A stretch of DNA of 64,000 nt from Mesostigma viride. Its lineage: Eukaryota > Streptophyta > Mesostigmatophyceae > Mesostigmatales > Mesostigmataceae. Shown piece by piece: positions 1 through 25,400 of this stretch; position 1 is the stretch's first letter, and every line of letters begins with the position of its first letter. The stretch lies in the NCBI GenBank assembly GCA_009746045.1, contig RPFO01000796.1, positions 62,001 through 126,000 on the forward strand. The letters are read 5' to 3'. The position numbers and the translations under genes were made by a program. Under the pieces are notes generated by a model. It was not told the origin of the DNA. It did no database searches and saw nothing but the letters and a program-made list of their open reading frames with translations.

Positions 1-1090
1 GCAGCTAGTTATTCTTACGTGTAGTTTCACACATTTGTGAACGGCCTCTGTGCCTGCCGACTGTACCATAGCAGCTCCCGGCTAATGCCAATCGAGGCTA
101 CTGTAAGCTCATTAGCCCATGCACGTTAGCTCATTCGTCCATGCATTTTCGCCGCCTACTCCCCGGGTTATGTCCTACTGTGGGACAACGATCTGCGATT
201 ATGCGGTATCAGGGAGAAAATTTTCACCGTACATCTTCTGTCCAAGGCTGCTCATTGAGGGTTGGAGAGCTAAGGAGCAGGCCACAAGTGCATAAATGTG
301 CATGTGTATTGTGTTGCAGCCGTGCCCTGATTTCTTGAAGAACTCTGCCAGAGTAACCTTGTACATGCAGCTAAGGAGACGTAAAGAAGTGTGTTTGTAT
401 ACATCACAGACAGGTATCCTAGTACACTAAGAAGGAGATCGACTGCTATTGATACGACACCAGCCCACTGCTGACAAAATTCTAGGAAGACCCTGTGGTT
501 TGGCTCTGGTTGGCGGGGTGAGGGAATAACCTGTCAACATGGTGCAAAGGGCGGTCGGATACCGTGCTCCGCGTCCATACCCTCGGCAAAGCCCCTAGTT
601 AAGGTAGGCCGTGCATTGCGCAAACATCAGAGCCTGCTCCAGCAAAGGCACGCACAAAAAGCACGTATATTACTGCCCAGCTCTGGACTACCTGTTGGGG
701 AATGCATTTGCAGCTTCAACGCCCTCAGCTGGGCTCCAGCACATCACTGCGACATATCTCCAGCATTCGCAGGCCACCCTAGCAACATTTTATGCCACGC
801 TATGAGCCGCATGCTGCAGATCAAGGGGGCGACAGCACCCGCGCAAGAAGTAAGTGTGCCTTATGTAACACAGAGAAGACACGACGCAGGGGGGCCGGCC
901 AACTTTTGAGGGATAAACTAGAGCGCGGCAGCTGCTACACAGCGAGAGGACAAGCGCGCAAGGGAAATTGGGAGCCCGGAAGGCAAAGGGAAGGAACATG
1001 GGCAAGACAGGGCAGGCGAAAAGTACATGGGTTATGGCATAGCTAACAGATGAGCTCACAGATGAGCGCCCTGGAAGCATGGGAACCCAC
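1..1090. other. Intron sequence of the sulfurtransferase gene; nothing recognised
   Basis: Both strands were read for the expected catalytic-loop exon (CGSGVTAC-like) and none was seen. Small open frames on both strands near 611-1080 lack recognisable domains. It is taken as the 5' part of intron 8. Confidence 0.5.
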
Positions 1091-13087
<11,997 letters not shown>

Positions 13088-14862
13088 CCTCTGGCGCGCC
13101 CAGCTGCGGGTGGTCGACTGGTCGTGCTGGCAGGTCCTTGGCAGCCGTGGCGACCGGTGGGTAAACGCACCCTCGATTGGCGCTAATAGGGAAAGTGTGG
13201 CTGGGGTGTCCCGCTTGACTTTGAATGGGGAGGCGCAGACTGGGAATACCGTAGAAGGCTGGGGGAAATACCGACAATTAAAAAAAAGAAAAAGGCAGTG
13301 TTACACCAGATAAAGGATGGTATTTATGATGCAAATGTTATTACAGCATTAAATTATTCAAAGCAGACAAATCAATTACGGGAGGGTTGAAGAGACGAGG
13401 CAGCACCCTGTCCCAGTACGGTAAGACAGCGTGAGAAGGCAGCCAGGGTTGGCTTTCGTGATTGTCATCCCGCGGCATGCGGTAAGATTGCGAGCAAAGC
13501 TGCGCGTACAGCTGTGGCAAATGTGGGAAAGTCAGGCAACGAGGTTTACGGTAACCACTGCTGGATCAATGCTGGAATCTCAATGCCGTATTCCATGTTA
13601 CGGACATAGGTACAGTTGCCTGAAGAATGGGTTTAATGCAGCTACCATTTCAAATCGGCCAACTGCACCGTCACCTGCAAAATACTGAGAAACTGACACA
13701 TTAAGTAAGCGGCACTACTGACTACATGGCAATCCAGTTGGGTATCGGTACGTCACGTCTTTCTACTCGACAGCGTTCCTCTCCCCACTATGTTCCTCTC
13801 CTTTCGGGGTTAGTATGGAAGTTGATTGGAATGGCAACGCTAGAGCATAATTTGCCTGGACAAAATGCCAACCTGACTGGCAAAGCTCGTCACGCTGGGG
13901 CCGAGCTGTCTTGAACGAGGAGGGGCGATGGTACGAATCGAGGCCCGGAGGTGAACCACTTTACTCATCTGCTCTTTGATTTTTAATCTCCTGCTCAGTG
14001 ACTCGCCAACCTACGTAGTTCGTAAAGGCAGAGCTCCCGCTTAGTGTCAGGGCGTGGAAGACGTTCCGACCGGCAAGAGCGATATAATTGATTAGGTATG
14101 CACACAGCATAGCCTGCAGAGGGATGGCCCTAGCTACGTCATACGTGAGATAATTACATGTGAACAAAAGCCTGCACAGGCCCTGCACAGGCTACACAAA
14201 AAAAAAAGGAAAAAAGAAAAAGGGGAAAGCCGGAAAGATACGCACGTAACGCAACTCTAGTATACAGTGTTGTACCAGGTTGTACCCCGTCAACCTTCCC
14301 GTATAATGCAGTGTACAGAATGCTTTAGTACCATTGACTGAGAGCCATCCATTTCAAGCATACCGTAGTTTTTCTGCCAGTTGTCAAGTGCTCGTACACA
14401 TTTGGAGTTTGGACCCCCAAACGATGAGGTGTCATCACTACAACACAATCACACAACTCACAACATACACGTACAACACGTCTGTCGAATTGTACGTATC
14501 TTATTATTACGCTCCTTATTTACACAGTCCTGCGTTAGCTGTGATATTACGCCCTTCGTTTGGCAAAGATTGTTGCCACGGGAATTCCGAGTTGTCATGC
14601 TTACTCACCGTGTCACTTGCGCGCATATTGGCGTTATGCAAAAGGAAGTATCCAAAGAGTAATTAGCGCACTCGTAACGAGCCGTTTGAATACAAGAGGA
14701 AGGATTGCTGGATCCATAAACTGTTGGTACATGTTTCGAGTTTTAGTAGCAAGGATATCTTTCCCAAAGCGGAGTTTTCCGCAACGGGATGGCGGCCTGG
14801 CCAGGTTGACAAAACATAATTGTATCTCTCAGTGAATCAAGAGAATCCTTCAAACCAGTAAT
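13088..14862. promoter_or_regulatory. Head-to-head intergenic region between sulfurtransferase and PhoD-like genes
   Basis: The two genes diverge from here (starts at 13087 minus and 14863 plus), so the promoters and 5' UTRs of both should lie in this 1.8 kb. Upstream exons of the sulfurtransferase may also be here. No TATA box or other element could be assigned with confidence. Confidence 0.45.
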
Positions 14863-15423
14863 ATGGAACGGTGCAATTGGCACAGTCTTCGTCTTGGCTG
14901 TATGCTTGGCATTTTGAAGTCTCAGCTGCGTTGGCTCTTATTGGGTTTCTTAGTGTCGCTCTACTTCCACCATTCAGCCAACGCCCTGCAGACGCAGCTC
15001 GCATGGGCAGGAGCGGTGACCGACGTCTCTGCCCTGGTGGTTGCGACGACATCGGTCACAGTAGAGCAGCTAGAGCTCGGAATCCTTCAAGAGGCACCCG
15101 GGGGGTTCATAGATGTAACGTCAACAAGCACCGTTACACGGGAGAACGCTGCCCTTCAAAGCCCGGATTGCGTAGCTAGTGGATATACAGCCTGTCAAGA
15201 CACCGTTGTAGTTCATCGGTTCATGGTAACAGGATTGGAGCCATCTACCCGCTACCAGTATTATTTTCTTTATCAAGGTTCTGACGTTGACAACGGCACG
15301 CTGCGAGGCAATTTCCGGACTTTCCCGGCACAGGCCACACCCGCTAATTTTTCCTTGACCATGGCGTCCTGTGCCGAGAGCGGGAGCAACCACCCTGTTT
15401 TTGATGCCCTTGCAGAGGAGGAG
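14863..15423 (+). CDS. PhoD-like exon 1
   Basis: 187 codons: signal peptide and N-terminal beta-sandwich domain, ending LAEEE before donor GTAATT. Contains MASCAESGSNHPVFDAL, the start of the phosphatase fold. The ATG is the only one followed by a plausible signal sequence. Confidence 0.93.
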
Positions 15424-18400
15424 GTAATTTGATCTTCTTTCTCATCGCCCCTTCCCCCATCGTCACCTTCCCAGCATCACCAAGCGTCCTCAGCAATGCA
15501 CCACTATCCTGAGTATGGCATTTTCCACGGGAGGGAAAACATTATATATATGTTTACTACTAGTAGTATAGTAGTATTATTATAAACCTAGCAGGGCAGC
15601 CCTATCCATTTGTCCGTTCGATGCTTCGGGTCCTCCTTCTTACCAGAAGGATCCGCTGGGGCAGATGATCAAAGGTGAAGTTGCATCATGGTTGCGACTG
15701 CCACGATAGCCACCCGTTAGTCTTTGTTTGCCACAAAAGGGAGCGCCTGGCGTTGCCACGCTCGTCCCTTTTCCCCCTTTTCTTTGGAACAGGTGGGCAC
15801 AGGATGGATAACCGTGCTAGGCACCATCAGACGATCCTCACAAGGCTTGTTATTTCTTGATATCTTGGGAGTGGGGACCTTCCCTTTGCAAGGACTCTGC
15901 CCCGTCACTACTACCGCAGGAACTTGTTGACACTCACTCCCCCGATGGTCACTGTACCGAGGTGGTCACTGTACTGTATCGATTCTAGGCAGCATGGTGG
16001 CGACGATATATGGCTACTGGCTTGCTCCATCAGATTCCTATAGTCATTTCCCCGTTACAGGTTTTCCCCTCCACCAAGTGACTTTGCTACGTATGCTGCA
16101 GGCCCAATCCCACTGCTCAGGGTTGCATGCTCAGGGAATTTATGTATTGCCTTCCCAGCCTGTTTTCACTTGTGCATATTTTTCATCTCTTGGAAGACCA
16201 TGCACGTATACACCCACACCCCACCTGCGTGCCGTCATTTAGAGTTTCTCCACCCGCATGCGCCAAGTTGCCGCCCGCATGCCCTGTTCGTAATTGGTCC
16301 ACCCGCATGCACCTAAGTGCCGCCCGCATGCCCTGTTCGTAATTGGTCCACCCGCATGCGCCAAGTTGCCGCCCGCATGCCCTGTTCGTAATTGGTCCAC
16401 CCGCATGCACCTAAGTGCCGCCCGCATGCCCTGTTCGTAATTGGTCCACCCGCATGCGCCAAGTTGCCGCCCGCATGCCCTGTTCGTAATTGGTCCACCC
16501 GCATGCACCTAAGTGCCGCCCGCATGCCCTGTTCGTAATTGGTCCACCCGCATGCGCCAAGTTGCCGCCCGCATGCCCTGTTCGTAATTGGTCCACCCGC
16601 ATGCACCTAAGTGCCGCCCGCATGCCCTGTTCCTAATTGGTTGGTCCACCCGCATGCATGCGCCTTCCCTTGGCCTGGCCACCCGCCTGTCCACCAGTTG
16701 ACCTGTGGGGGTGAAGCGGGGGTTGAAAATATTTGTGAAATCGATATGAGGTGGCCTGCATTGTCCACGTAGTCCCGCTATTATGCACAAATGCATATCC
16801 TCACTTCATTTGTGCCCTGCGTCCCCCTGCTTTCCCTCCCTGGGATTCTCCCAGCCCATCCCTTTCGGTCTTTGCATTTGGCGGCATGCCCAGACAACGT
16901 TGTTTCCTGGGTTATTCTGACAATGGCTGTCTGCCTCTCCGCAATCCCAACACCCAACCCCCGGGACATTCCACGCTGGCAGGCGCTCATGTTCATTCAC
17001 ATGGGAGACCTCCACTACAGCGACATCAACACCAACAGCTCGCTGCTTTTTGCGTCCGCCTACCACAAAGTCTTCCGCAACAGCCGCCAGGTGGCGCTAT
17101 TCCGGAGCAAGCCGATCGCGTACATGTGCGAGCCGCGTCAACACATGGCACTGTCTTATACTACTCTCGTCTAGTTGTTACGTTACCTAAGTACACGGGG
17201 GTGCCGCGGCCACAAGCGCATGGCATTATATGCATCTCTTATTGAGTGGCGCACCGAGGCAATTTTGTGCAGCGGGGTTGAGTGCCTCAAAGCATGGTCA
17301 GACAGAACCGCTTGCCTGTGCTGCGGGATGATTGTCAAGTAGGGTAAATTGCCATTGTGCCCGTGCTGTCGTATGCAGCATATCCCTCCTTGGGATGATC
17401 TGGCCCAGAACCTGGGACTTAGAAAGCTGTCCTCGCACATGTTTAACCATGCTGGGGCCATTCCAGTATAAGCATTCCAGCATGGTATATCTAGTGTGCA
17501 GCTACGAGCATTCCTGTGACCTTTGTCTCGAGCATTTCTCTAGTGCAGGAGCGCTCCTGTAATCCGTTGCATGGAGAACTTGTACATATTGGCGGGAGCG
17601 GCCCTGTCTTGTTTTTATAGAATTTCTACTATTCCTGTTTGCAGGAGGCGGTCCACGTCACTATTGTACCAAGCTGCTCAATTTTCTCATCACTGGGTCG
17701 TGAGGTATCTGTCTATCGTGGACTACTAGTAGGGTATGGATAGTACCATGCCTATTTATAGCCACGTGCCCATCCAAATAGGCTTGTGCCCATCAGTCAT
17801 CCTTGTGCCCCATGTTGCTTCTCTGGTGTATTCTTGGTGCTGCCTCCTGCATGCAGTTATGACGACCACGATTTTGGGCCCAATGACGCAGACAAGCGCG
17901 CCAAGTCTCGTGGCGCCGCGTTGGAGGCTTACCGAGCATTCGTGCCCCATTACCCGCTGGGGGACCCTACCCCTGGCAGTGCCGTGTACCAGGTGAGAGC
18001 CACGGGGGGTGGGAATGTTGCTCAGGGAAGGTATTGGCGCAGGAACCGGGACAAAACCATGTTTCTTTTTTCTTTTTCTTTTTTTTTTTGCGGGGGGGTA
18101 TCTTTTGCGTTTTGCTCTCTATACCTTAGAGGGGGGGAAGACTGGCGTGGGTGTTACGGTCAGATTTCTTCGAAAATAGTTTAGTAAAGTGGTAGGAGAG
18201 AGACCGCCGCATGCGGCTGGGACAGCCGCCGGTTTTATAGACAGCCGACGGCTGCGCGGGGTTCAGGCATCAGACAATAAAGTAAAAAATTCAATATGGG
18301 AAATTGTGGGCCGGCTGCCCTTGGTCGGGCTGCACGGCACTAGTCCTTAGGCAGCTAGTACGGAATGTACGCGATTGCTGAAAAGCCAGCGTCACATGCT

Positions 18401-21400
18401 AGTGACGTGACAGTCGCCACTTGTCAGTGGCCATTTTTTGTGACGAAAGCACTTTGCATGGCAAGCCCTAGTGGGCTTTGAAAGTAGGAGTAGGAATAGT
18501 TCAAAGCTTGTATAATTCGTAGGGAGTTTGTGACGCAAGTCTGACGTTACACGGAAAGTGAATGACGGTTGTCGACACTCGACGGCTGTCCTGCTTGGCC
18601 GTAGGGGAATATAGCCAAACGCAGTTTGTTGTCTAGGTAGTAAGTTGTCACGCTTCTTGTGTATCATGGCTATGTGCAAATGGGAATGTGTAGCGCGGTG
18701 TGGTGTGGCGTGATGTCAACCCCACCCACCCACCCCCCTCCCACCTTCTGTTTTCCGTTTTCCCTTTGCCCTTTGCCCTTTGCCCTTTGCCCTTTGCCCT
18801 TTGCCCTTTGCCCTTTGCCCTTTGCCCTTTGCCCTTTGCCCTTTGCCCTTTGCCCTTTGCCCTTTGCCCTTTGCCCTTTGCCCTTTGCCCTTTGCCCTTT
18901 GCCCTTTGCCCTTTGCCCTTTGCCCTTTGCCCTTTGCCCTTTGCCCTTTGCCCTTTGCCCTTTGCCCTTTGCCCTTTGCCCTTTGCCCTTTGACCTTTGA
19001 CCTTTGACCTTTGACCTTTGACCTTTGACCTTTGACCTTTGACCTTTGACCTTTGACCTTTGACCTTTGACCTTTGACCTTTGACCTTTGACCTTTGACC
19101 TTTGACCTTTGACCTTTGACCTTTGACCTTTGACCTTTGACCTTTGACCTTTGACCTTTGACCTTTGACCTTTGACCTTTGACCTTTGACCTTTGACCTT
19201 TGACCTTTGACCTTTGACCTTTGACCTTTGACCTTTGACCTTTGACCTTTGACCTTTGACCTTTGACCTTTGACGTTTGACGTTTGACGTTTGACGTTTG
19301 ACGTTTGACGTTTGACGTTTGACGTTTGACGTTTGACGTTTGACGTTTGCCCTTTGACCTTTGACCTTTGACCTTTGACCTTTGACCTTTGACCTTTGAC
19401 CTTTGACGTTTGACGTTTGACGTTTGACGTTTGACGTTTGACGTTTGACGTTTGACGTTTGCCCTTTGACCTTTGACCTTTGACCTTTGACCTTTGACGT
19501 TTGACGTTTGACGTTTGACGTTTGACGTTTGACGTTTGACGTTTGACGTTTGACATTTGACGTTTGACGTTTGACGTTTGACGTTTGACGTTTGACGTTT
19601 GACGTTTGACGTTTGACGTTTGACGTTTGACGTTTGACGTTTGACGTTTGACGTTTGACGTTTGACGTTTGACGTTTGACGTTTGACGTTTGACGTTTGA
19701 CGTTTGACGTTTGACGTTTGACGTTTGACGTTTGACGTTTGACGTTTGACGTTTGACGTTTGACGTTTGACGTTTGACGTTTGACGTTTGACGTTTGACG
19801 TTTGACGTTTGATGTTTGACGTTTGACGTTTGACGTTTGACGTTTCCCCTCTCCCTTTTCCCATTTTTTGTCTCCCTTGTCCCTTGTCCCTTGTCCCTTG
19901 TCCCTTGTCCCTTGTCCCTTGTCCCTTGTCCCTTGTCCCTTGTCCCTTGTCCCTTGTCCCTTGTCCCTTGTCCCTTGTCCCTTGTCCCTTGTCCCTTGTC
20001 CCTTGTCCCTTGTCCCTTGTCCCTTGTCCCTTGTCCCTTGTCCCTTGTCCCTTGTCCCTTGTCCCTTGTCCCTTGTCCCTTGTCCCTTGTCCCTTGTCCC
20101 TTGTCCCTTGTCCCTTGTCCCTTGTCCCTTGTCCCTTGTCCCTTGTCCCTTGTCCCTTGTCCCTTGTCCCTTGTCCCTTGTCCCTTGTCCCTTGTCCCTT
20201 GTCCCTTGTCCCTTGTCCCTTGTCCCTTGTCCCTTGTCCCTTGTCCCTTGTCCCTTGTCCCTTGTCCCTTGTCCCTTGTCCCTTGTCCCTTGTCCCTTGT
20301 CCCTTGTCCCTTGTCCCTTGTCCCTTGTCCCTTGTCCCTTGTCCCTTGTCCCTTGTCCCTTGTCCCTTGTCCCTTGTCCCTTGTCCCTTGTCCCTTGTCC
20401 CTTGTCCCTTGTCCCTTGTCCCTTGTCCCTTGTCCCTTGTCCCTTGTCCCTTGTCCCTTGTCCCTTGTCCCTTGTCCCTTGTCCCTTGTCCCTTGTCCCT
20501 TGTCCCTTTTCTAACAGGTCTTTGAAAGCCTCTCTCCCGCCCTCTGGGTGCTGCGGTTATAGAAAGCCATACACTGCTGGTAATGCCCACTGGTCTTCAT
20601 AGCTGCATGCCTTTTGGACGTTCTGGCACCCGCGACCAAGTTTACATGTATACGAGTTACCTGCTTTTTATGTGCTGACGTGCCTGCTTTTTAATAATGG
20701 TGGCTGACAATTTCTGGCAACTTGGTCTGTGGTACAGAAAAATGTGGGAAGGTATTAAAACCTAAAAAGGTGGTCAGTAAGATGGTCACATGCATTGACT
20801 CTAATAAGAATTTGCTGGTCAAGTTGCTGGCCAGGTACTGGTCACTGATTCACCCACGCTGCGCCTGCCTCCTGATCCCCACATGGCTTGCTTGCAGTCC
20901 TTTGAGGTCGGCCGCGTGCGCATCATCATCACCGACCTGCGCGCAAACCGTGACCGAGAGAGCGACCGCGACAGCGGGGCCAAGACCTTGCTGGGGACCG
21001 CCCAGAAGGCCTGGTTCAAGGACCAGCTGGCATCCGCGGCCAGCAAAGGCAGCTACGTCTTGTGGGTCAGCACGGTTCCCTGGGCCGGAAGCGACTCTGG
21101 CTGGTCACCGTACGCCACGGAGCAAAAGTGCGTATTTGCTTGGTTGCTGCCCGAAAGATGACGTAATCCGCCTATGAAGAGCGCTCTTATCAAGGCTGCA
21201 CTGACTTTTTTCTGCCATATAATGTACTGTGCTTTCTTACATTCTGGTAAGCGTGTGCTGGGCATAGGCCAAACTGCCAGTCACTGGACACTGCCTACTC
21301 AAACCTTCCACCGCATGTAACGTGACATGTTACCTGCCTGCAACCCTACATGCAACCCTGCCAGCACCATGCATCGTTGCTGCCCACTCAGTGGATCTAC

Positions 21401-22423
21401 TTGTCCCTCGTTGGTTTCTTTGTTCCAGAGTAAGACCTTGCCAGTTCTTTGTTCAGCGTAATAATTTTATTGCATTGTTGCTATTTCTCTGTTGGTCTTT
21501 TGGGCGTTGTTTAGGACAGTAAGCAAACATACGGGGAGCCTGAAAGCACGGTGTTATCCTCGAGGGAATCGTGTGACATTCAGTCATTCCCGCATGAAGT
21601 TAGGATCGCCGCCAAGTTCTCGGCGTTGTAACTTAACGCGGGGACGTAACTTAACGCGGGAATGTAACCTTAGCGGTAGAATCCAGCCCACCCCCTCCTC
21701 CTCTCACGGACTTCTATACGGCAATTGACAGCTCTCGTCAAGCCCGATCCAGCTGCAGCATCGAATTCGCCCGAAGTCCATTTTTCCAGCCAGATATTCA
21801 CCGAAAGGTGGGCGTTGAGGTATATGCCGCCAAAATCTTGGCGTCGTAACTTAACGCCGGAACGTTACCTTAAGAACCGTAACTTAACGCGGGAATGACT
21901 GTGTATGCTATCACCAGTCAAATAAAATTTCGTGACTTTTTTGCAGGCATGTGCCTTGCAGTGGATTAGATTTCCCGGTTTTCCAGGGTTGTTATGTGCT
22001 ATGTGCACGGATCAAATTATGGTCTACATACTACAGTAGTACACCAACAAGCGCCCGTGGCATGCACCGCACCTATCAAGGCTGATCAGGGCTGGGTTTA
22101 TGTGAGTGGCCCCAAATGAAAGTCTCATGTGCCCTGAACCCCTGCCTGCCTGATTGCAGGGAGCTCGCTGACGTCATCACAGCGCATGCTCTGCGGGGCC
22201 GCATGATGATCGTGGCGGGCGATGCCCACATGCTGGCGTTTGATGACGGCAGGCACAGCGCGGGGGAAATCCCAGTCCTCCAGGCGGCGGCATTGGTGCG
22301 TGGGTGAGAGTGATTGCACCCAGTTGTTCTCAGAGACCACCGCGCCCGCGCGCACACACACACGTGTGTGTGTGTGTTTGTGTGTGCATGTGTGTGCATG
22401 TGTGTGTGTGTGCATGTGTGTGC

Positions 22424-22454
<31 letters not shown>

Positions 22455-25400
22455 CAAGCGAGACAGCATGCTCACAAGCTCCTCACAAAGACCAACGCAT
22501 ATATATTCATTGATAATGATAACAAAACGCATATATGAGCACACACACATGGGCACACGTGTGCGCAGTCACAGCCAGACCGCGAGCGAGCAAGCTCACG
22601 CACACGACACAGGAATGCGCATGAGCACATGGGCACTTTTGCAGAAGTGCGCATGAGCACATATGGGCAGAAGTGCCTCATCTGTGCCTATTGGGCTTCA
22701 TTAGCGGTGGTCATTTGGTGATCATTGCCTACTCATCTGTGCCTATTGGGCTTCATTAGCGGTGGTCATTTGGTGATCATTGCCTACTCACCTGTGCCTA
22801 TTGGGCTTCATTAGCGGTGGTCATTTGGTGATCATTGCCTAAGCGAGGTGAACAATTGCTATGTCTTTGTTCAGAATGGATGTTCATTAGTGGTTTTATG
22901 GTTGCGCGATGGTAGCCTTGCCCATTTCAACCCTGGATAGTAGTTACGGAAAGGTTCCTGGCAGCCACATGGCTATAGCGTGTGTTGGCAGCCGCTAGCT
23001 TGGGATGGGTAAGCCTTGAAAGCCTTCCACTGCAGCTGAGCTCGGCCTAGAGCCCTTGGGCGGTTGGGGAGTCGTATTTACGGTCTTCCGACTCGCCTCC
23101 ATCATCGATGTCACTTGGCTAGCGCCAAAATGATCTGGTTCAGGGCGGCAGGCACTCGGCACCTAGCATCATAGGCATTATAGTCATTGCGTACTAGAGG
23201 TATAATAATGGTAGTACACAATATGCTATTATTATTGTGTACTAGCTATTATAATGGTAGTAAGCATTTGCAGCGTGAGCATGGAACTGTCTCAGTAACT
23301 AGCCAGATTAAATCGGCGTAGTTACTAAGCCCACTAGCGCTTGTTGCAAGTATCCTTTTCTTTACTGGAGTATTTGGTTATGCTGGGGTGGGTGAGAAAC
23401 TGAAGAAAGAGATGTTCCCCTTGCTGCATGCCTTTCTAGGGTTAGGGGGAGGGTCTGGGCCCCCACCTCCCCACAGCCAATTAAGCCAACGCACCAGAGC
23501 TTTTGCACCGCATTGCAGTGCGTACTCGCAGTGGCATGTTGTCTCCGGTGTGCCGATCTCACCCTGCCCCACATTGTGTGCATTGCCCGAAGTGGGTGTA
23601 GCAACGGGAAAAAGTCTCGGTCCCGCTGGGATTCTAGTTTTCTATTTGCTGGACGTTGTTGAGTTTGCCCAAGAGGATCACAGTCTGCAGGGGTGCCTTG
23701 ACCGAGCCGCTGGGGTGGCTGACAGTGCGGCCTCCTCCCCCAGTGGCAGGAGGTGGCTTGCCACCTTCCACCCCTCCACACATTGCCCCAAGAAAACATG
23801 GCCGGGCTGGGCAGCGTGATGACATCTCTATTGCATGCCGTACATGCAGACGGTGACCTCCAGATTGTGTGTACAAGGGGCTCCAAGGAGCATGCCGTGC
23901 ATGCATAAGGGCGGTGCGTGCCATGGATGCATAAGGGCCGTGCATGCCTGGCATTTTCTGCCTCTCACAGTGTACAGAACACAATCGTGCCACTATTGGC
24001 TCACAGTTTCTCGTTGCGATCGTGCAATTTTTTCTTTGAACGTGTATGTGGGGCATGGGGCGTGGGGCATGCGGCATGGGGCATGGGGCATGGGGCATGG
24101 GGCATGGGGCATGGGGCATGGGGCATGGGGCATGGGGCATGGGGCATGGGGCATGGGGCATGGGGCATGGGGCATGGGGCATGGGGCATGGGGCATGGGG
24201 CATGGGGCATCTAATGGGATCAGGATAAGCTCGGAAGCTGCAAGGGTGGCCCGTACAGCCACGGCATCTACCAGGGTGGGAAAGGAAGGCAGCCCAAGAT
24301 AAATTTCCGTCCCAACCGCGACAACTACGGGGGAGGGAATTACGGGAAGATCTCCATCGTGGACTTTGGTGGCGACGTGAGGAACCACGGTGGGTGCCAA
24401 GAGTGCATGGGGCTACAGGAGGTCATGGGGCTCGCTTGCTTGCAGTTTTTCTTGGGAACCAACTGCCTGGGTCCTGGAAAAGCCGCCTGTTGCCTATCTA
24501 TTATCTATTATTGTCTTCTCACATTTTCTTGTGACAAGCTGTGATCAAGGCCAGGGGCTTGTCAGCAGTGCATACGCCGATACCCGTATTCTCCTGGTAT
24601 TGAAAAGAGAGTTGTGCACATGATGGTCTTCCTGGCTGCTTCTTCTTCTTCTTTTCTCTTTTTTTCTTTTTTTCTTTTTTTTTTCTCTTTCTTTCTTATT
24701 ATTATTATTATTATTATTATTATATTATTATTATTCTTTTCCTGCTGCTGCCCTACGATGCAGAGAAAGTAATGGTTTGAATGGGGTGCGCCGTTATAGG
24801 TCGCATGCCTTGTTGTTTTCCCCTTGCCACGGTATACCAAGGTGGTGGGGGTGCGACGATGTTGCGCTCATGTTACGTCCAAGCCTATTTAGTTAGGTTC
24901 CGTTATTGGACAGATGGCCATAACAATGTACTGTCGTTGGGCTGCTTGTGTTTAGCTACATATCCTTTAGTGGGTCGGTCGACTAGTTCACACTTACGAG
25001 CTTTTACTAGCGCTTGTTACGTAGGACTACCGCTGACGCCGACCTGTGGCGCCGGCAGTTAGGGCTGAGCCGTCTGTGGTCCGAGCCATAGTCCTTGTGC
25101 ACTTTCCATAGAAGGACTATTTGTAGGTAGTTACCTAGGTTTCCATCCATTCGCTTGTTTGGTCTTGGACACGTCACAACAGTGTTGGTTTGATTGGTGG
25201 GTCGCATGCCGGTCGTTTGTTTGCATCTCGGCGCTCATCACTGGACCCTCCGGCCAACAAGCACGACGGCGGGCGTTTTGGTGCATTGTGGGAATTCGCT
25301 TGTCCCCTTTGGACGCTTGCTATGGCCCAAGGTGACTTCTTGTTACTGTTCCAGGGGGCTATGCCCGCGGGATCGAGAAATGCATGGTCTTGATTTCCAT

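Noticed and set aside
14837-15393. Minus-strand frames opposite PhoD-like exon 1
   Set aside because: Shadows of the real exon, which has signal peptide and family motifs on the plus strand.
18756-20508. Chromosome end (telomere)
   Set aside because: The repeats are not TTTAGGG-type, both sides carry exons of one gene, and the array is internal.
18648-20602. Open frames of up to 624 codons (RDKGQGT, VKRQTSN, SLVPCPL)
   Set aside because: A heptamer array gives stop-free repeats in several frames on both strands; it lies within PhoD-like intron 3.
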